The notes under the pieces are model-generated. The model searched no databases and was not told the DNA's origin. It worked only from the letters and a program-made list of their open reading frames with translations. A stretch of DNA of 64,000 nt from DASUPK01 sp963728875. Its GTDB lineage: Bacteria > Actinomycetota > Thermoleophilia > Solirubrobacterales > 70-9. Below, piece after piece: positions 38,067 through 47,084 of the stretch. Made by a program: the position numbers and the translations under genes. The stretch lies in NCBI GenBank assembly GCA_963728875.1, contig CAVSLJ010000003.1:310001-374000 (forward strand), given 5' to 3'. Position 1 is the first letter of the stretch; each line of letters opens with the position of its first letter.

Positions 38067-39242
38067 CTACTTCTTCTTCTTGACCCTCTTCGGCTGGACG
38101 TTCGCCCTCCCCCATTCCCTGGCCTCCCGGGCGACGTCATCCGTGAGATTGCCGAGGGCGATGTTGGCGTCGACCAGATGCAGGCCCCAGGTCGCATCCG
38201 GGACCGCATTGAGCGTGGGCGCACCCGGCAACGGCGCTATCTGCAGCACGTGGGCATCGTTGGATGAGTCACATCCGCCCGTATACGCCTGGGCCTGGAA
38301 CCACGGCGTGGTCGCGCCGCTCGGCGTGGGCTGCCCCACCAGCCCGGTCGCCAGGCCGATCGTGGTGCCCGGAGCGAACGGCTGCGTCGGGAAGACCGAG
38401 GTGAGCAGAGCCGAGCCGCCGCCGAGCGCCGCCGGGTTCGTGCACAGCACGTCGCCCGTGGCCGGCAGGCCTGATGTGGCGAAGCTGCTGGGCCGCCCGA
38501 ATTTCGCGTCGGGCGGCACCGGGGCGTTGAAGGTCGAGAAGGCGATCACGCAGCCGAACTGATTGGCCTTGCGGCAGCCGGCGATGTGCTTGAAGTCGCC
38601 GCCGACCGAGCGTCCCTCGGCCACGGTCACGTTGCCGCCCAGGAGCACCGCCGAGATCAGCTGCCTGCGCACCTTCTTCGTGGTGTCGATCACGTCGTGG
38701 ATCAGCTTGCGTAGCACGAAGGTGCCCTGCGAGTGCCCGATCAGCACCACCCCGCGCCCGCGGTTGTAGTTGCGCAGGTAGGTCCTCCAGGCGGCGAGGA
38801 CGTCGCCGTACGCGATCAGCTCCGCGTCGGCGGGCGGGGTGCCGGCGATCGCGCCGAGGGTGAGCTGCCGGTACATCGGCGCGAAGACCCTGCAGTGCAG
38901 GCTGTAGCGCGCCGCCTGGTAGAGGGCGATCGAGCGCTCCTCCGGGTCGATCGAGAGGTCGGAGTTCGCGCCCTTGTCGTCGCTGACCGTCGGATAGACG
39001 TAGAAGCAGTCGAACTTCCGCTTGCGGTCCGGCTTGACGGACTCGGTCCCCTGGATCTGGCCGCTCGGCGAGATCAGCGTCGTGTCGAACCCCGGCTCGC
39101 ACGGATTGTCGGGGATGCCCGGCTTGCAGAGCCAGACGGTGGTGTCCCTGACCTTCTTCGGCTTCTTCGCCAGGGCGGTCGGCGCCGTCAGGGCGCACAG
39201 CGCCAGTCCCAGCCCGATCGCCATCAGAATCCTGCGAAGCAT
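38067..39242 (-). CDS. Secreted DUF3089-family alpha/beta hydrolase
   Basis: A 391-residue exported lipase-like protein. Signal peptide MLRRILMAIGLGLALCALTA with cleavage near ALA-KK; the mature start KKPKKVRD is basic. DUF3089 blocks include KFDCFYVYPTVSDD, ALYQAARYSLHCRVFAPMYR, VLAAWRTYLRNYNRGRGVVL and the nucleophile elbow LIGHSQGTFVLRKLI (Ser). The final region contains DAHVLQIAPL and NAVPDATWGLHLVDANIALG with the likely catalytic His. It ends in RVKKKK. Substrate unknown; esterase activity is inferred from the elbow. Confidence 0.85.
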   Translation of the reverse strand: MLRRILMAIGLGLALCALTAPTALAKKPKKVRDTTVWLCKPGIPDNPCEPGFDTTLISPSGQIQGTESVKPDRKRKFDCFYVYPTVSDDKGANSDLSIDPEERSIALYQAARYSLHCRVFAPMYRQLTLGAIAGTPPADAELIAYGDVLAAWRTYLRNYNRGRGVVLIGHSQGTFVLRKLIHDVIDTTKKVRRQLISAVLLGGNVTVAEGRSVGGDFKHIAGCRKANQFGCVIAFSTFNAPVPPDAKFGRPSSFATSGLPATGDVLCTNPAALGGGSALLTSVFPTQPFAPGTTIGLATGLVGQPTPSGATTPWFQAQAYTGGCDSSNDAHVLQIAPLPGAPTLNAVPDATWGLHLVDANIALGNLTDDVAREAREWGRANVQPKRVKKKK

Positions 39243-39307
39243 CCCGCTCCTCTCCTGCTTGCCGCAGCGGAGCGTATACCTCGGTGAGACACTCCGTCAA
39301 CTTTGTC

Positions 39308-39985
39308 TCAGCGGTTTCGTCCGCTCAGCGTGAGCCGGGCGATGCGCGCGATGGTCGCCCCGAGCACCCGCAGGTAGAGCCGGACGGAGCGGTCCGCGAT
39401 GTACTCGAGGTCGTGGATCAGTTTGTCCTCCCAGGAGTCCTCGCGCGTGATCCGGGTCTGGGCGAAACCGGTCACGCCAGGCCGAACGACCAGCCGCTGC
39501 CAGTACGTCGGGAGCTCCTCGCAGATCTGGTTGAAGAAGGCGGGCCGGATCGGGCGGGGGCCCACCATGCTCATGTCGCCGCGGAGCACGTTGAAGAGCT
39601 GGGGGACCTCGTCGATGTGGGTGAGACGGGCGGCCTTGCCGACCATCGTCACCTCCTCCTCGGTGCGGCGGCTGAGCTCCTCGCCGTAGACGTTGCCGAG
39701 GCGCGTCTCCGCCCCGGGGCGCAGGGTGCGGAGCTTGTACATCGTGAAGACGTGGCCGGCTCGCCCGACCCGGTCGCCGCGATAGAGGACCGGCCGCCCC
39801 GACGTGAGCAACGTCGCCAGGGCCAGCAGCGCGAGCAGCGGAGAGAGCACGATCAGGGCCGACCCGGCGATCGCCAGGTCGAGCCCCCGCAACACGAAGT
39901 CCACCGGGCGGGGGGAATACGCCTCGGCCGCGATGTCCGAGACCTGCTCGGCGACCGTGCTCGGTTGCTCAGCCTGAGTCGCCAT
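39308..39985 (-). CDS. Initiating sugar-phosphate transferase (polyprenol, monotopic)
   Basis: A bacterial sugar transferase that loads the first sugar phosphate on undecaprenyl phosphate. The 225-residue protein has the catalytic domain only: one membrane helix at about 38-60 (LAIAGSALIVLSPLLALLAL), then RPVLYRGDRVGRAGHVFTMY, KLRTLRPGAE, LTHIDEVPQLFNVLRGDMSM, VGPRPIRPAFF and RPGVTGFAQTRITREDS. It lacks the four extra N-terminal spans of WbaP/WcaJ and so resembles the short PglC-like form. Start at 39985 (MATQAEQPSTV) overlaps the DUF354 gene end by 17 bp; an ATG at 40003 is the alternative. Confidence 0.9.
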   Translation of the reverse strand: MATQAEQPSTVAEQVSDIAAEAYSPRPVDFVLRGLDLAIAGSALIVLSPLLALLALATLLTSGRPVLYRGDRVGRAGHVFTMYKLRTLRPGAETRLGNVYGEELSRRTEEEVTMVGKAARLTHIDEVPQLFNVLRGDMSMVGPRPIRPAFFNQICEELPTYWQRLVVRPGVTGFAQTRITREDSWEDKLIHDLEYIADRSVRLYLRVLGATIARIARLTLSGRNR

Positions 39986-40994
39986 CCGGCTCGGCCGCTC
40001 CAAGCATCAGATCCACGAGCAGCTGCGGGTCGCGACGGATCCGCTCACCCTGGCGAGTCTTCTTCACCAGCTCGAGGGCCCGCGGGTCGGTCAGCGGGCG
40101 CAGCCGGTTGGATCGAATCAGCGCCTCGTCCACGCCGCCCAGCCGCCCCCCGTAGGTGGTGTAGACCGGCGTGCCCAGCGCCACCGCCTCGCGATTCATC
40201 GTCCCCCCGGCCGAGACGACGAGATCGGCGAGGGCGACCAGGCTCTGTGCCTCCACGGCGTGATCGGGAACGATCAGGGACGGCAGGGCGAGCTCCTTGA
40301 CGTAGGTCCGCTGCTCCTCGGTGCGCGGCAACACCACCGCGTGCACACCGGGATCAGAGCCTACTCGCGCGAGCACCTGCGGGAAGAGGGGATTGGACTT
40401 GCGGTGGTAGAGCGACACATCGGGCGGCGGGCGGAAGACGACCACGACGCGCCCGGTGTCCACGCCCAGCTTCTCGAGGGCGTTCGGATCGGGCTCGAAG
40501 TCGAAGAGGTAGTACTCCTCCTTGATCCCCGGATACTGGAAGAGCTTCCCGGGAGTGACGCCGAAGCGCTTCAGCCGCTCGGGCGGAACCGAGTCCGGGA
40601 AGATCACCCGCTTGGCCAGCCGGCAGCCGACGTGATGCTGCGCGACTGCGAACTCGTAGTCGTGCATGTTGGCCTCGGGGATGCCGAGCATGCGGGAGGC
40701 GATCGCGATGTCGTTCGAACCGTGGGCGATCGAGAGGTCGAAGCCCTTTCCGCTCCCGAAGCGGCGCATCCCGCCGGTCCGCTGGATCAGCCGCATCAGC
40801 TTTCGGACCCGCGACGCCCCTCCGTGTTGGCCGATCAGCGTGTAGTCCATCCCATGCAGCTCGAGCAGCTCGAGTGTCTGCGTGTAGACGCGCGCCGTGA
40901 TCAGGACCTCGTGGCCCTGCGCCCGGAGTCGCTCGATGATCGGCCGGAGCACGAGCACGTGCGCGGGCCCGCTCATGTCGGCCCAGATCTTCAA
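39969..40994 (-). CDS. DUF354-family GT-B glycosyltransferase-like protein
   Basis: A 341-residue protein of the DUF354 family, folded like UDP-N-acetylglucosamine 2-epimerases/GT-B transferases. It begins MKIWADMSGPAHVLVLRPII, has GHEVLITARVYTQTLELLEL, the LSIAHGSNDIAIASRMLGIP block and a C-terminal donor-site region LVVSAGGTMNREAVALGTPV. The reaction is not established for the family. It overlaps the sugar transferase and starts 6 bp from the glyA end, so envelope glycan synthesis is the probable context. Confidence 0.83.
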   Translation of the reverse strand: MKIWADMSGPAHVLVLRPIIERLRAQGHEVLITARVYTQTLELLELHGMDYTLIGQHGGASRVRKLMRLIQRTGGMRRFGSGKGFDLSIAHGSNDIAIASRMLGIPEANMHDYEFAVAQHHVGCRLAKRVIFPDSVPPERLKRFGVTPGKLFQYPGIKEEYYLFDFEPDPNALEKLGVDTGRVVVVFRPPPDVSLYHRKSNPLFPQVLARVGSDPGVHAVVLPRTEEQRTYVKELALPSLIVPDHAVEAQSLVALADLVVSAGGTMNREAVALGTPVYTTYGGRLGGVDEALIRSNRLRPLTDPRALELVKKTRQGERIRRDPQLLVDLMLGAAEPDGDSG

Positions 40995-41000
40995 GCGGCT

Positions 41001-42281
41001 CTAGACGGCGGCTGCTGAGAGCTGCGGGTAGAGGGGGTAGCGCTCCATCAGGGCGCGCGAGCGCTCGAGGAGCGAGTCCTTCTGCGCTTCGAAGTCCTCC
41101 CCCAGCGCCGCGACGATCACCTGGGCGATCTCCCGCAGGTCATCCTCGACCAGGCCACGGGTCGTCAGGGCCGGCGTTCCGATGCGGAGGCCCGACGGGT
41201 CCATCGGCGGCCGCTCGTCGAACGGGATCGCGTTGCGGTTGACCGTGATCCCCACCTCCTCGAGGCGCGTCTCGGCCTCCTTGCCCCCGAGGCCGGTCGG
41301 CGTGAGGTCCACCAGGACCAGGTGCACGTCGGTCCCGCCGGTGAGGACGTCGAGGCCGCCGGCGACCAGCTCCTCGCCGAACGCCCTGGCGTTCGCGATC
41401 GTCTGCCGCTGCCGCTGCCTGAACGGCTCGCTCTGCGCGATCTTCAGGGCGACGGCCTTGGCGGCGATGATGTGCATCAGCGGGCCGCCCTGCTGGCCCG
41501 GGAAGACCGAGCGGTTGATGTCGGCGGCGAGCTCCTCCTTGCAGAGGATCATCCCGCTGCGGGGCCCGCACAGGGTCTTGTGGATGGTCGTGGTGACGAC
41601 GTCGGCGTGCTCGACCGGATTCGGGTGCTCGTCCGCCGCGACGAGGCCGGCGAAGTGGGCCATGTCGACCATCAGCTTCGCGCCGACCGAGTCGGCGATC
41701 TCGCGGAAGGCCGCGAAGTCGAGCTGGCGCGGATAGGCCGACCAGCCGGCGACGATCACCTTCGGCTTGTGCTCCTCCGCGAGCTGCGCGACCTCGTCCA
41801 TGTCGACGAGCCTGTCCTCCCGGCGCACGTGGTAGGCGACGACCTCATAGAGCTTCCCGGAGACGTTCAGCTTCATCCCGTGCGTGAGGTGGCCGCCGTG
41901 ATCGAGGGCCATCCCCATGATCGTGTCGCCCGGGTCGATCAGCGCCATGTACGCCGCGTTGTTGGCCTGGGCGCCGGAGTGCGGCTGGACGTTGGCGTGC
42001 TCGGCGCCGAAGACCTCGATCGCCCGGTCGATGGCGAGCTGCTCGGCGACGTCGACCTCCTCGCAGCCGCCGTAGTAGCGCTTGCCGGGGTAACCCTCGG
42101 CGTACTTGTTGGTGAGCACAGAGCCGGCGGCCTCGAGCACCGCCTGCGGGACGAAGTTCTCGGAGGCGATCATCTCGAGCGTGCCCTGCTGGCGGGCGAG
42201 CTCGCGATCGAGGACCCGGGCGATGTCGGGGTCGACGTCGGTGAGGGGAGCGGTCTGGAAGTCGTCGGGGAGGTCGCTCAC
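41001..42281 (-). CDS. glyA: Serine hydroxymethyltransferase
   Basis: PLP enzyme converting serine and tetrahydrofolate to glycine and methylene-tetrahydrofolate. The 426-residue protein shows the family blocks RQQGTLEMIASENFVPQAVL, LTNKYAEGYPGKRYYGGCEE, VDMAHFAGLVAADEHPNPV and the PLP-lysine region VTTTIHKTLCGPRSGMILC (Lys of THKT-type), then FPGQQGGPLMHIIAAKAVAL and LRIGTPALTTRGL. No glycine riboswitch is visible in the short 48-bp upstream gap. Its place between tsaC and wecA follows the Bacillus-like order of this backbone. Confidence 0.96.
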   Translation of the reverse strand: MSDLPDDFQTAPLTDVDPDIARVLDRELARQQGTLEMIASENFVPQAVLEAAGSVLTNKYAEGYPGKRYYGGCEEVDVAEQLAIDRAIEVFGAEHANVQPHSGAQANNAAYMALIDPGDTIMGMALDHGGHLTHGMKLNVSGKLYEVVAYHVRREDRLVDMDEVAQLAEEHKPKVIVAGWSAYPRQLDFAAFREIADSVGAKLMVDMAHFAGLVAADEHPNPVEHADVVTTTIHKTLCGPRSGMILCKEELAADINRSVFPGQQGGPLMHIIAAKAVALKIAQSEPFRQRQRQTIANARAFGEELVAGGLDVLTGGTDVHLVLVDLTPTGLGGKEAETRLEEVGITVNRNAIPFDERPPMDPSGLRIGTPALTTRGLVEDDLREIAQVIVAALGEDFEAQKDSLLERSRALMERYPLYPQLSAAAV

Positions 42282-42329
42282 CCGACCAAGGTTATGCCCT
42301 CGCGGCGATGGACCGAGGGGCCCCTACTT

Positions 42330-43031
42330 CTACTTCTTCTTCTTCTTCTTCTTGCAGCCCTTCTTCTTCTTCGCGACCGAGACATCCCGCCTGTGCTTCT
42401 TCTTCTTCTTCTTGCACGTCGTCGTGGTCGCGGTGTTCGGGCCGCCCTGGCCGCCGGTGCCACAGGCGACATCAGCGTTGAAGAGGTATTCGAGGAAATT
42501 GTCCGTGCCGGTCGAAGCTCCCGTGCCCGAATCCGGGATTCCGTTCTTGAAGAGGTCGTCGGTGCCCGGCTGGCGGTAACGAACGCTGAAGTCCACCGTG
42601 CCGTGGTTGAAGTCCAACCCGAACTGGTCACCAGTGTGGATCGGCAGGCTGATCGGGAAGGTGTTGACGCCATCGACAGCCAGGCTGACCGCCGAGCTGG
42701 CGCTCACCGCCGCCGCCGTGCTACCGCTCAGGTGCACGACGCGCAGTCGGTAGGAATTCGCGGTCGGCACCCCATTGATCCGGAAACGGGTGACGGTGCC
42801 GTCACATGGCGAGGTCAGCTGCGCTCCGCTCGGCAGGCTGGTCGGAACGACCACGCAAGCGAAGGTCGGATTGCCGAAGCAGGTGCCCGCGCTTGGCGGG
42901 GTGCCGTTGACGTTGCTTCCGATCGTCACGTCGGCACGGGTGGGTGCGGCCCCGATCGCGCACGCCGCGATCACACCGAGGACGACGAGAATCCAGGACC
43001 TGCGTCGCCGGCCGCCCATCTCCCTGTTCAT
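42330..43031 (-). CDS. Secreted protein with polylysine C-terminal tail
   Basis: A 233-residue exported protein of unknown function. The signal peptide has a twin-Arg-rich n-region (MNREMGGRRRRSWILVVLGV) and cleaves near TRA-DV. The mature domain (about residues 35-195) is beta-rich, with four cysteines that may pair (CFGNPTFACVVV, SPCDGTVTRFRI, NADVACGTGG) and alternating Ser/Thr/Val strands. The last 30 residues contain three lysine runs separated by short breaks (CKKKKKKHRRDVS, AKKKKGCKKKKKKK). No homologue is recognised. The gene is divergent from the R2lox operon, with a shared 168-bp gap. Confidence 0.8.
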   Translation of the reverse strand: MNREMGGRRRRSWILVVLGVIAACAIGAAPTRADVTIGSNVNGTPPSAGTCFGNPTFACVVVPTSLPSGAQLTSPCDGTVTRFRINGVPTANSYRLRVVHLSGSTAAAVSASSAVSLAVDGVNTFPISLPIHTGDQFGLDFNHGTVDFSVRYRQPGTDDLFKNGIPDSGTGASTGTDNFLEYLFNADVACGTGGQGGPNTATTTTCKKKKKKHRRDVSVAKKKKGCKKKKKKK

Positions 43032-43132
43032 TTACCCGGACCTCCAGCCCGCCCCCTGAGTTGGATGCATTGACCCTACTCAGGAAAACCCCGGCAGTGC
43101 ATTCACAAAAATCGGGACATCATCGGACGGGC

Positions 43133-43160
43133 TTGACATTTACTTACCAAGTGGTAAATA
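43133..43160 (+). promoter_or_regulatory. Promoter with embedded TetR-type operator for R2lox operon
   Basis: TTGACA at 43133-43138 and TAAATA at 43155-43160 are 16 bp apart, in good agreement with a housekeeping promoter. Between them lies the dyad TTACCA-AG-TGGTAA (43144-43157), so a bound dimer would block the polymerase. The TetR gene two places downstream in the same operon is the obvious candidate for this operator. Confidence 0.75.
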
Positions 43161-43199
43161 ATGCCGCCTCGCACACCGGCAACCCTTCGGAGGAGAGAG

Positions 43200-44162
43200 A
43201 TGACCGACGCGACCGCGACCACCAACGGAGAACTGCACACCGAGGACGAGGCTCTCTCGGTCCTGCTCGACGGCGACATCGACAAGGTGATGTCGGGGCT
43301 CGACAAGATCGTCGAGGCCGCCCCCTCCTACGAGAAGCTCTTCATGCGCTGGCAGCGCCAGCACTGGTCAACCGAGGACTTCTCGTTCGAGGAGGACAAG
43401 AAGCAGTGGGCCGACCCGGACATGTTCACCGACGACGAGCGGCGCTTCCTCGAGTTCGGCTTCTCGGAGTTCTTCCTGGGCGAGGAGCGGGTCACGCTGG
43501 AGCTGCTCCCCTTCGCCCTGGCGGCTCCGACCCACGAGGCGAAGGTCTTCCTCACCACCCAGATCTCCGACGAGGCGAAGCACACCGTCTTCTGGAACGG
43601 CTTCTACCGCGAGGTCTTCGGCATCGAGGCCGGCAGCCTGGGCGAGATGATCGACAAGCAGCGCTACGTCGTGAACAAGGACTGGGAGACGCTCTTCAAC
43701 GGGATCCTCCACGAGTGCGCCGAGGACCTGCGCAAGGACCCGAGTGACTTCCCCAAGCTCGTTCGAGGCGTCACCGTCTACATGATCGTGATCGAGGGGA
43801 TGCTGGCCCTTTCCGCAGCCCGCTTCATGATCAAGTCGATGCGGGAGCGAAACTGGTTCCCGGGCTTCACCGCCGGCTTCACGGCCGTGAACCGCGACGA
43901 GTCCCGCCACGTCGGGTTCGGGGTGAAGTTCCTGGCCGACGCGATCAAGGACGACCAGGCGAACGCGAAGATCATCGAGGACACGCTGAAGGAGTGCCTG
44001 CCGGTCGCCACCCTGGTCTTCGTCCCGCCGTGGGTGGAGGACCCGTACAACTTCCAGACGCCCTTCTACCACTCGTCGGAGATCTTCGAGTACGCGGCGA
44101 AGTCGCTTTCGAAGAAGCTGGCGGCGATGGGCCTCGACCCGGCGATGCTCGCCACCGCCTAG
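43200..44162 (+). CDS. R2-like ligand-binding oxidase (R2lox-type ferritin-like protein)
   Basis: A 320-residue protein of the ribonucleotide-reductase R2-like fold. ATG at 43200 follows GGAGGAGAG. Metal ligands can be placed at Glu95 (FFLGEERVTLELL), Glu125 and His128 (QISDEAKHTVFW), Glu199 (VTVYMIVIEGML), Glu234 and His237 (NRDESRHVGFG). Val98, three residues after the first Glu, and Tyr194, five before Glu199, are the pair that forms the Val-Tyr ether link in R2lox of Mycobacterium and Geobacillus; the first two ligands are slightly closer here than I remember for those. No R1 subunit gene is near, which argues against ribonucleotide reduction. The TetR regulator follows immediately. Confidence 0.85.
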   Translation: MTDATATTNGELHTEDEALSVLLDGDIDKVMSGLDKIVEAAPSYEKLFMRWQRQHWSTEDFSFEEDKKQWADPDMFTDDERRFLEFGFSEFFLGEERVTLELLPFALAAPTHEAKVFLTTQISDEAKHTVFWNGFYREVFGIEAGSLGEMIDKQRYVVNKDWETLFNGILHECAEDLRKDPSDFPKLVRGVTVYMIVIEGMLALSAARFMIKSMRERNWFPGFTAGFTAVNRDESRHVGFGVKFLADAIKDDQANAKIIEDTLKECLPVATLVFVPPWVEDPYNFQTPFYHSSEIFEYAAKSLSKKLAAMGLDPAMLATA

Positions 44163-44777
44163 GTGGAAGCCACTGCTGCGACGAAGCGGGGGCGCCCCTC
44201 CACCGGCGCCCGCGAGCGGATCCTGGACGCGGCCATCGAGGTGCTGAAGGCCGACGGCTATGCCGGCCTGACGATCGCCAAGGTGGCGGCCCGGGCCGGC
44301 GAGTCCAAGCCGCTCGTCGTCTACCACTACGGCTCGAAGCAGGGCCTGGTCGAGGCGAGCGGGCGCGCAGTCGCCGAGCTGATCACCGCGGAGGCGCTTG
44401 ACGCCGTCGCGGGCGCCACGACGGTCGAGGAAGTCATGCGCGGGGTGGCGGACGGGGTCGACCGGCTGCTCGAGCAGGACGAGCGGCTCGCCCGCCTCTA
44501 CTTCGACCTGGCGGCGGTGTCGGTGGTCGATCCCGAAATACGCAGGACGATCACCGAGGTCAATGAAGGCTGGCAGCGCGTGCTGATCGAGCTGCTCGAA
44601 CAGGCCGAGGACGGACCCCCGCCCTCCCAGGCGCGGGCCCTGGCCCTGATGATCAACGCCTGCCACCAGGGCCTGGTGCTGGAACGGATCGAGCGCGGGC
44701 CGACGGCGGAGTGGAAGCAGGCCCGGGAGCTGTTCATCCGAAGCGCGCTGGCGGCCACATCTCACAGTCGCGCCTGA
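44163..44777 (+). CDS. TetR-family transcriptional regulator
   Basis: A 204-residue regulator starting with GTG directly after the R2lox stop, without any spacer, so translation is coupled. The N-terminal HTH is clear: RERILDAAIEVLKADGYAGL, TIAKVAARAGESKPLVVYHY and GSKQGLVEA. The ligand-binding domain is helical, with a DERLARLYFDLAAVSVVDPE segment. It probably represses its own operon at the dyad in the 43133 promoter. The same neighbour order (TetR beside R2lox) is known in Mycobacterium tuberculosis (Rv0232/Rv0233). Confidence 0.88.
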   Translation: MEATAATKRGRPSTGARERILDAAIEVLKADGYAGLTIAKVAARAGESKPLVVYHYGSKQGLVEASGRAVAELITAEALDAVAGATTVEEVMRGVADGVDRLLEQDERLARLYFDLAAVSVVDPEIRRTITEVNEGWQRVLIELLEQAEDGPPPSQARALALMINACHQGLVLERIERGPTAEWKQARELFIRSALAATSHSRA

Positions 44778-44800
44778 ACGCTGGATCTACGCTGAAGGCA

Positions 44801-45202
44801 GTGTCGAGCGACAACCTCGAAATCGTCCAGAGTGGGTTCGAGGCGTTCAACGAAGGAGGGGTCGAGGGGATCCTCGTGTTCATCCATCCCGACTTCGAGG
44901 CGACCACTCCACCAAGCCTCGCCTCCGAGCCTGATACCTACCGGGGCCACGACGGCGTCCGCCGCTGGTTCGATTCGTTCTACGAGGTGATGGACGAGAT
45001 CCGGTGGGACGCGCATCGGTTCCAGCAGGTCGGCGACCAGGTGGTGGTCGAGTTCACGCTCCGCGCACGCGGCAAGACCACTGGACTCGACTTCGGCCAG
45101 GACGCAGTGATGGTCTGGTCGTTCCGGGACGGGAAGGGCAGCCGGATCGAGCTGTTCGAGACCCTGGACGAGGCGCTCGCCGCCACGGAAGGGACGACCT
45201 GA
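44801..45202 (+). CDS. SnoaL-like (NTF2-fold) protein
   Basis: A 133-residue SnoaL-type domain with GTG start at 44801. It shows the fold's first helix (NLEIVQSGFEAFNEGGVEGI), LVFIHPDFEATTPPSLASEP, RGHDGVRRWFDSFYEVMDEI, and the strand block WDAHRFQQVGDQVVVEFTLR followed by VMVWSFRDGKGSRIELFETL. Function unknown. It follows the TetR gene by 23 bp and precedes another SnoaL gene by one base, so the R2lox operon may extend to both. Confidence 0.78.
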   Translation: MSSDNLEIVQSGFEAFNEGGVEGILVFIHPDFEATTPPSLASEPDTYRGHDGVRRWFDSFYEVMDEIRWDAHRFQQVGDQVVVEFTLRARGKTTGLDFGQDAVMVWSFRDGKGSRIELFETLDEALAATEGTT

Positions 45203-45203
45203 G

Positions 45204-45611
45204 ATGGCCTCCCGCCACCAGAGCCTGCTCGAGGCCTCGCGCGACGCGTTCAACTCGCGCGATCCCGAGGCCTGGCTCGCCGCCTGGAACCCCGATTGCG
45301 AATGGCACCCGTTCCTCACGGCCCGCGAGGAGGGCGACCCCGGCTACCACGGGCCCAACGGGATCAGGGCCTGGTTCGAGGACGTGGACGAGATGTTCAC
45401 GGACATGCACGTGGAGCTCTCGACCTTCAGGGAGGTTGGGGACCGTCTTCTGGTGCTCGGCGAGATGACCGCGAAGCGGAGGCTCGGCGGTGAGCAGGTG
45501 ACGGCCGACGTCGCCTGGGTCGTCGAGCCCCGCGGAGAGAAGCTCCAGCGCGGCTGGTCGTACGAGAGCCACGAGGAGGCCGAGCGAGCCGCCGAGGAGG
45601 CGGCCCACTAG
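45204..45611 (+). CDS. SnoaL-like (NTF2-fold) protein
   Basis: A 135-residue domain of the same fold as its neighbour: LLEASRDAFNSRDPEAWLAA, WNPDCEWHPFLTAREEGDPG, YHGPNGIRAWFEDVDEMFTD, MHVELSTFREVGDRLLVLGE. Strands then lead to a helical Glu-rich end (SHEEAERAAEEAAH). Sequence similarity to the gene before is limited, so the duplication is old. The start codon is two bases after the previous stop. It ends in a CTAG overlap with tsaC. Confidence 0.78.
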   Translation: MASRHQSLLEASRDAFNSRDPEAWLAAWNPDCEWHPFLTAREEGDPGYHGPNGIRAWFEDVDEMFTDMHVELSTFREVGDRLLVLGEMTAKRRLGGEQVTADVAWVVEPRGEKLQRGWSYESHEEAERAAEEAAH

Positions 45612-46249
45612 CTCGCGGCGATCGAAGCCAGGACCCGCTCGACGTCAACCGCGGGAAGCGCGCCCTCCCGCAGGATCCCCCAGGTGCCTCCCGCATCGAT
45701 GTCCGTCAGGTCGACGACCGTCGAGGGCTCGCCGATCACCTCGCCCGCGTCGATCGCGAGGTCGGCCACGGACAGGATGTTCGGGTCGATCGCGTCGAAG
45801 CTCGTGGGTGCGGCCACTCCGCTGCTATTGGCGCTCGTCTGGAATATCGGCGTCATCCCTCCCGCCAGCGGGCCCTCGATCAGGCGGACGCCGAGCCGCT
45901 CGGGGTCCGCCCGGCAGGCCAGCGGGTAACGGCGCTCGGGGTTCGCCACCACCAGCGTCACCGGGCCAGGCAGAAGCGCGGCCGCGGCGTCACGAGTCCT
46001 CGGTCCGAGCCCGGAGAGCAGCTCCCGCATCGCCAGGGGAGAGAAGTACATGACCGCCGACGGCTTCCCCGCGTCGCGGCCCTTGATCGCGTGGATGCGC
46101 TCGACCCCCTCCGCACTGAGCGGATCGCAGGCGAGGCCGTAGAGCGTGTCCGCCGGGAAGATCGCGACGCCCCCTCCCCCGACGCAGCGCTCGAGGGCGG
46201 CGCGGGCGGCATCCTCCCCGTCCGCCTCGATCGAGACGATCTCGGTCAC
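45608..46249 (-). CDS. tsaC: Threonylcarbamoyl-AMP synthase (Sua5/YciO/YrdC)
   Basis: Makes threonylcarbamoyl-AMP for the t6A modification of ANN-decoding tRNAs. GTG at 46249 overlaps the prmC stop (GTGA), giving 213 residues; an open frame upstream is only antisense noise. Family blocks are GGGGVAIFPADTLYGLACDP, RIHAIKGRDAGKPSAVMY, ALLPGPVTLVVAN, DPERLGVRLIEGPLAGG and QTSANSSGVAAPTSFDAI. The Sua5 C-terminal domain is absent, so it is the short TsaC form. Gene order prfA-prmC-tsaC is widely kept in bacteria. Confidence 0.93.
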   Translation of the reverse strand: MTEIVSIEADGEDAARAALERCVGGGGVAIFPADTLYGLACDPLSAEGVERIHAIKGRDAGKPSAVMYFSPLAMRELLSGLGPRTRDAAAALLPGPVTLVVANPERRYPLACRADPERLGVRLIEGPLAGGMTPIFQTSANSSGVAAPTSFDAIDPNILSVADLAIDAGEVIGEPSTVVDLTDIDAGGTWGILREGALPAVDVERVLASIAAS

Positions 46250-47084
46250 CGCCCGACGATCACCCGGTCGAGCCCGGCCAGGTCCTGTCTGATCTCCACC
46301 TCGGTGTAGCCGGCGCCGCGGACCAGTCCCGAGACCGCCGCGGCCTGCTCGGCGCCGATCTCGAGAGCGATCGCAGCCGGCCGCCACTCCAGCCCCGCGA
46401 GCGAATCGAGCAGCCCTTCGATCGCCTCCAACCCCGACTCCCCGGCGACCAGCGCCTCGCGGGGCTCGTACTCGCGGATCTCCGGGGCGAGCCCCTCCCA
46501 ATCGCCCTCGGCGACATAGGGGAGATTCGCGAGCAGCAGGTCGCAGGGACCGGTTGAGGAGAGCGTGGCCACGCCTCGGTTGACGACGTCCACCCGGTCG
46601 CCAAGCCCGAGCCGGTCGGTGTTGACCCGCGCGACCCGGAGAGCATCCATCGAGATGTCGATCGCGAACACCCTTGCCTCGGCCAGCTCGTCGGCGACGG
46701 CCAGTGCGATGGCGCCGCTTCCAGTCCCCACGTCGATCACGGAGCGCGCCCCGTCCTCCAGCGCCACCTCGACCAGTAGCTCGGTCTCAGGCCTCGGGAT
46801 CAGCACCCGCCCGTCAACCAACAGCTCGATCCGCCGGAACCCCTTTCGGCCCAGGATGTAGGCGACGGGCTCGCGCCGCACACGCCGCCGGACCATCTCG
46901 GCGAACTCCCTGGAAGCTCCGACCGGCAGCCGCAACTCGGGCTCGGCGGCGATCCGGGCGCGATCCCATCCCGTTGCCTCGGCGAGAAGCAGCTCGGCGT
47001 CGAGACGCGCCGACTCGCAACCGGCCGCCGTCAGGGCACCGACGGCCCCCTCCAGTGCATCCCGGGCTGCCGAGGCCTGGGCGT

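Noticed and set aside
46246..46935. prmC as a truncated pseudogene starting at TTG
   Set aside because: The missing N-terminal domain is present in frame upstream and continues to a CTG coupled to prfA, so the gene looks intact.
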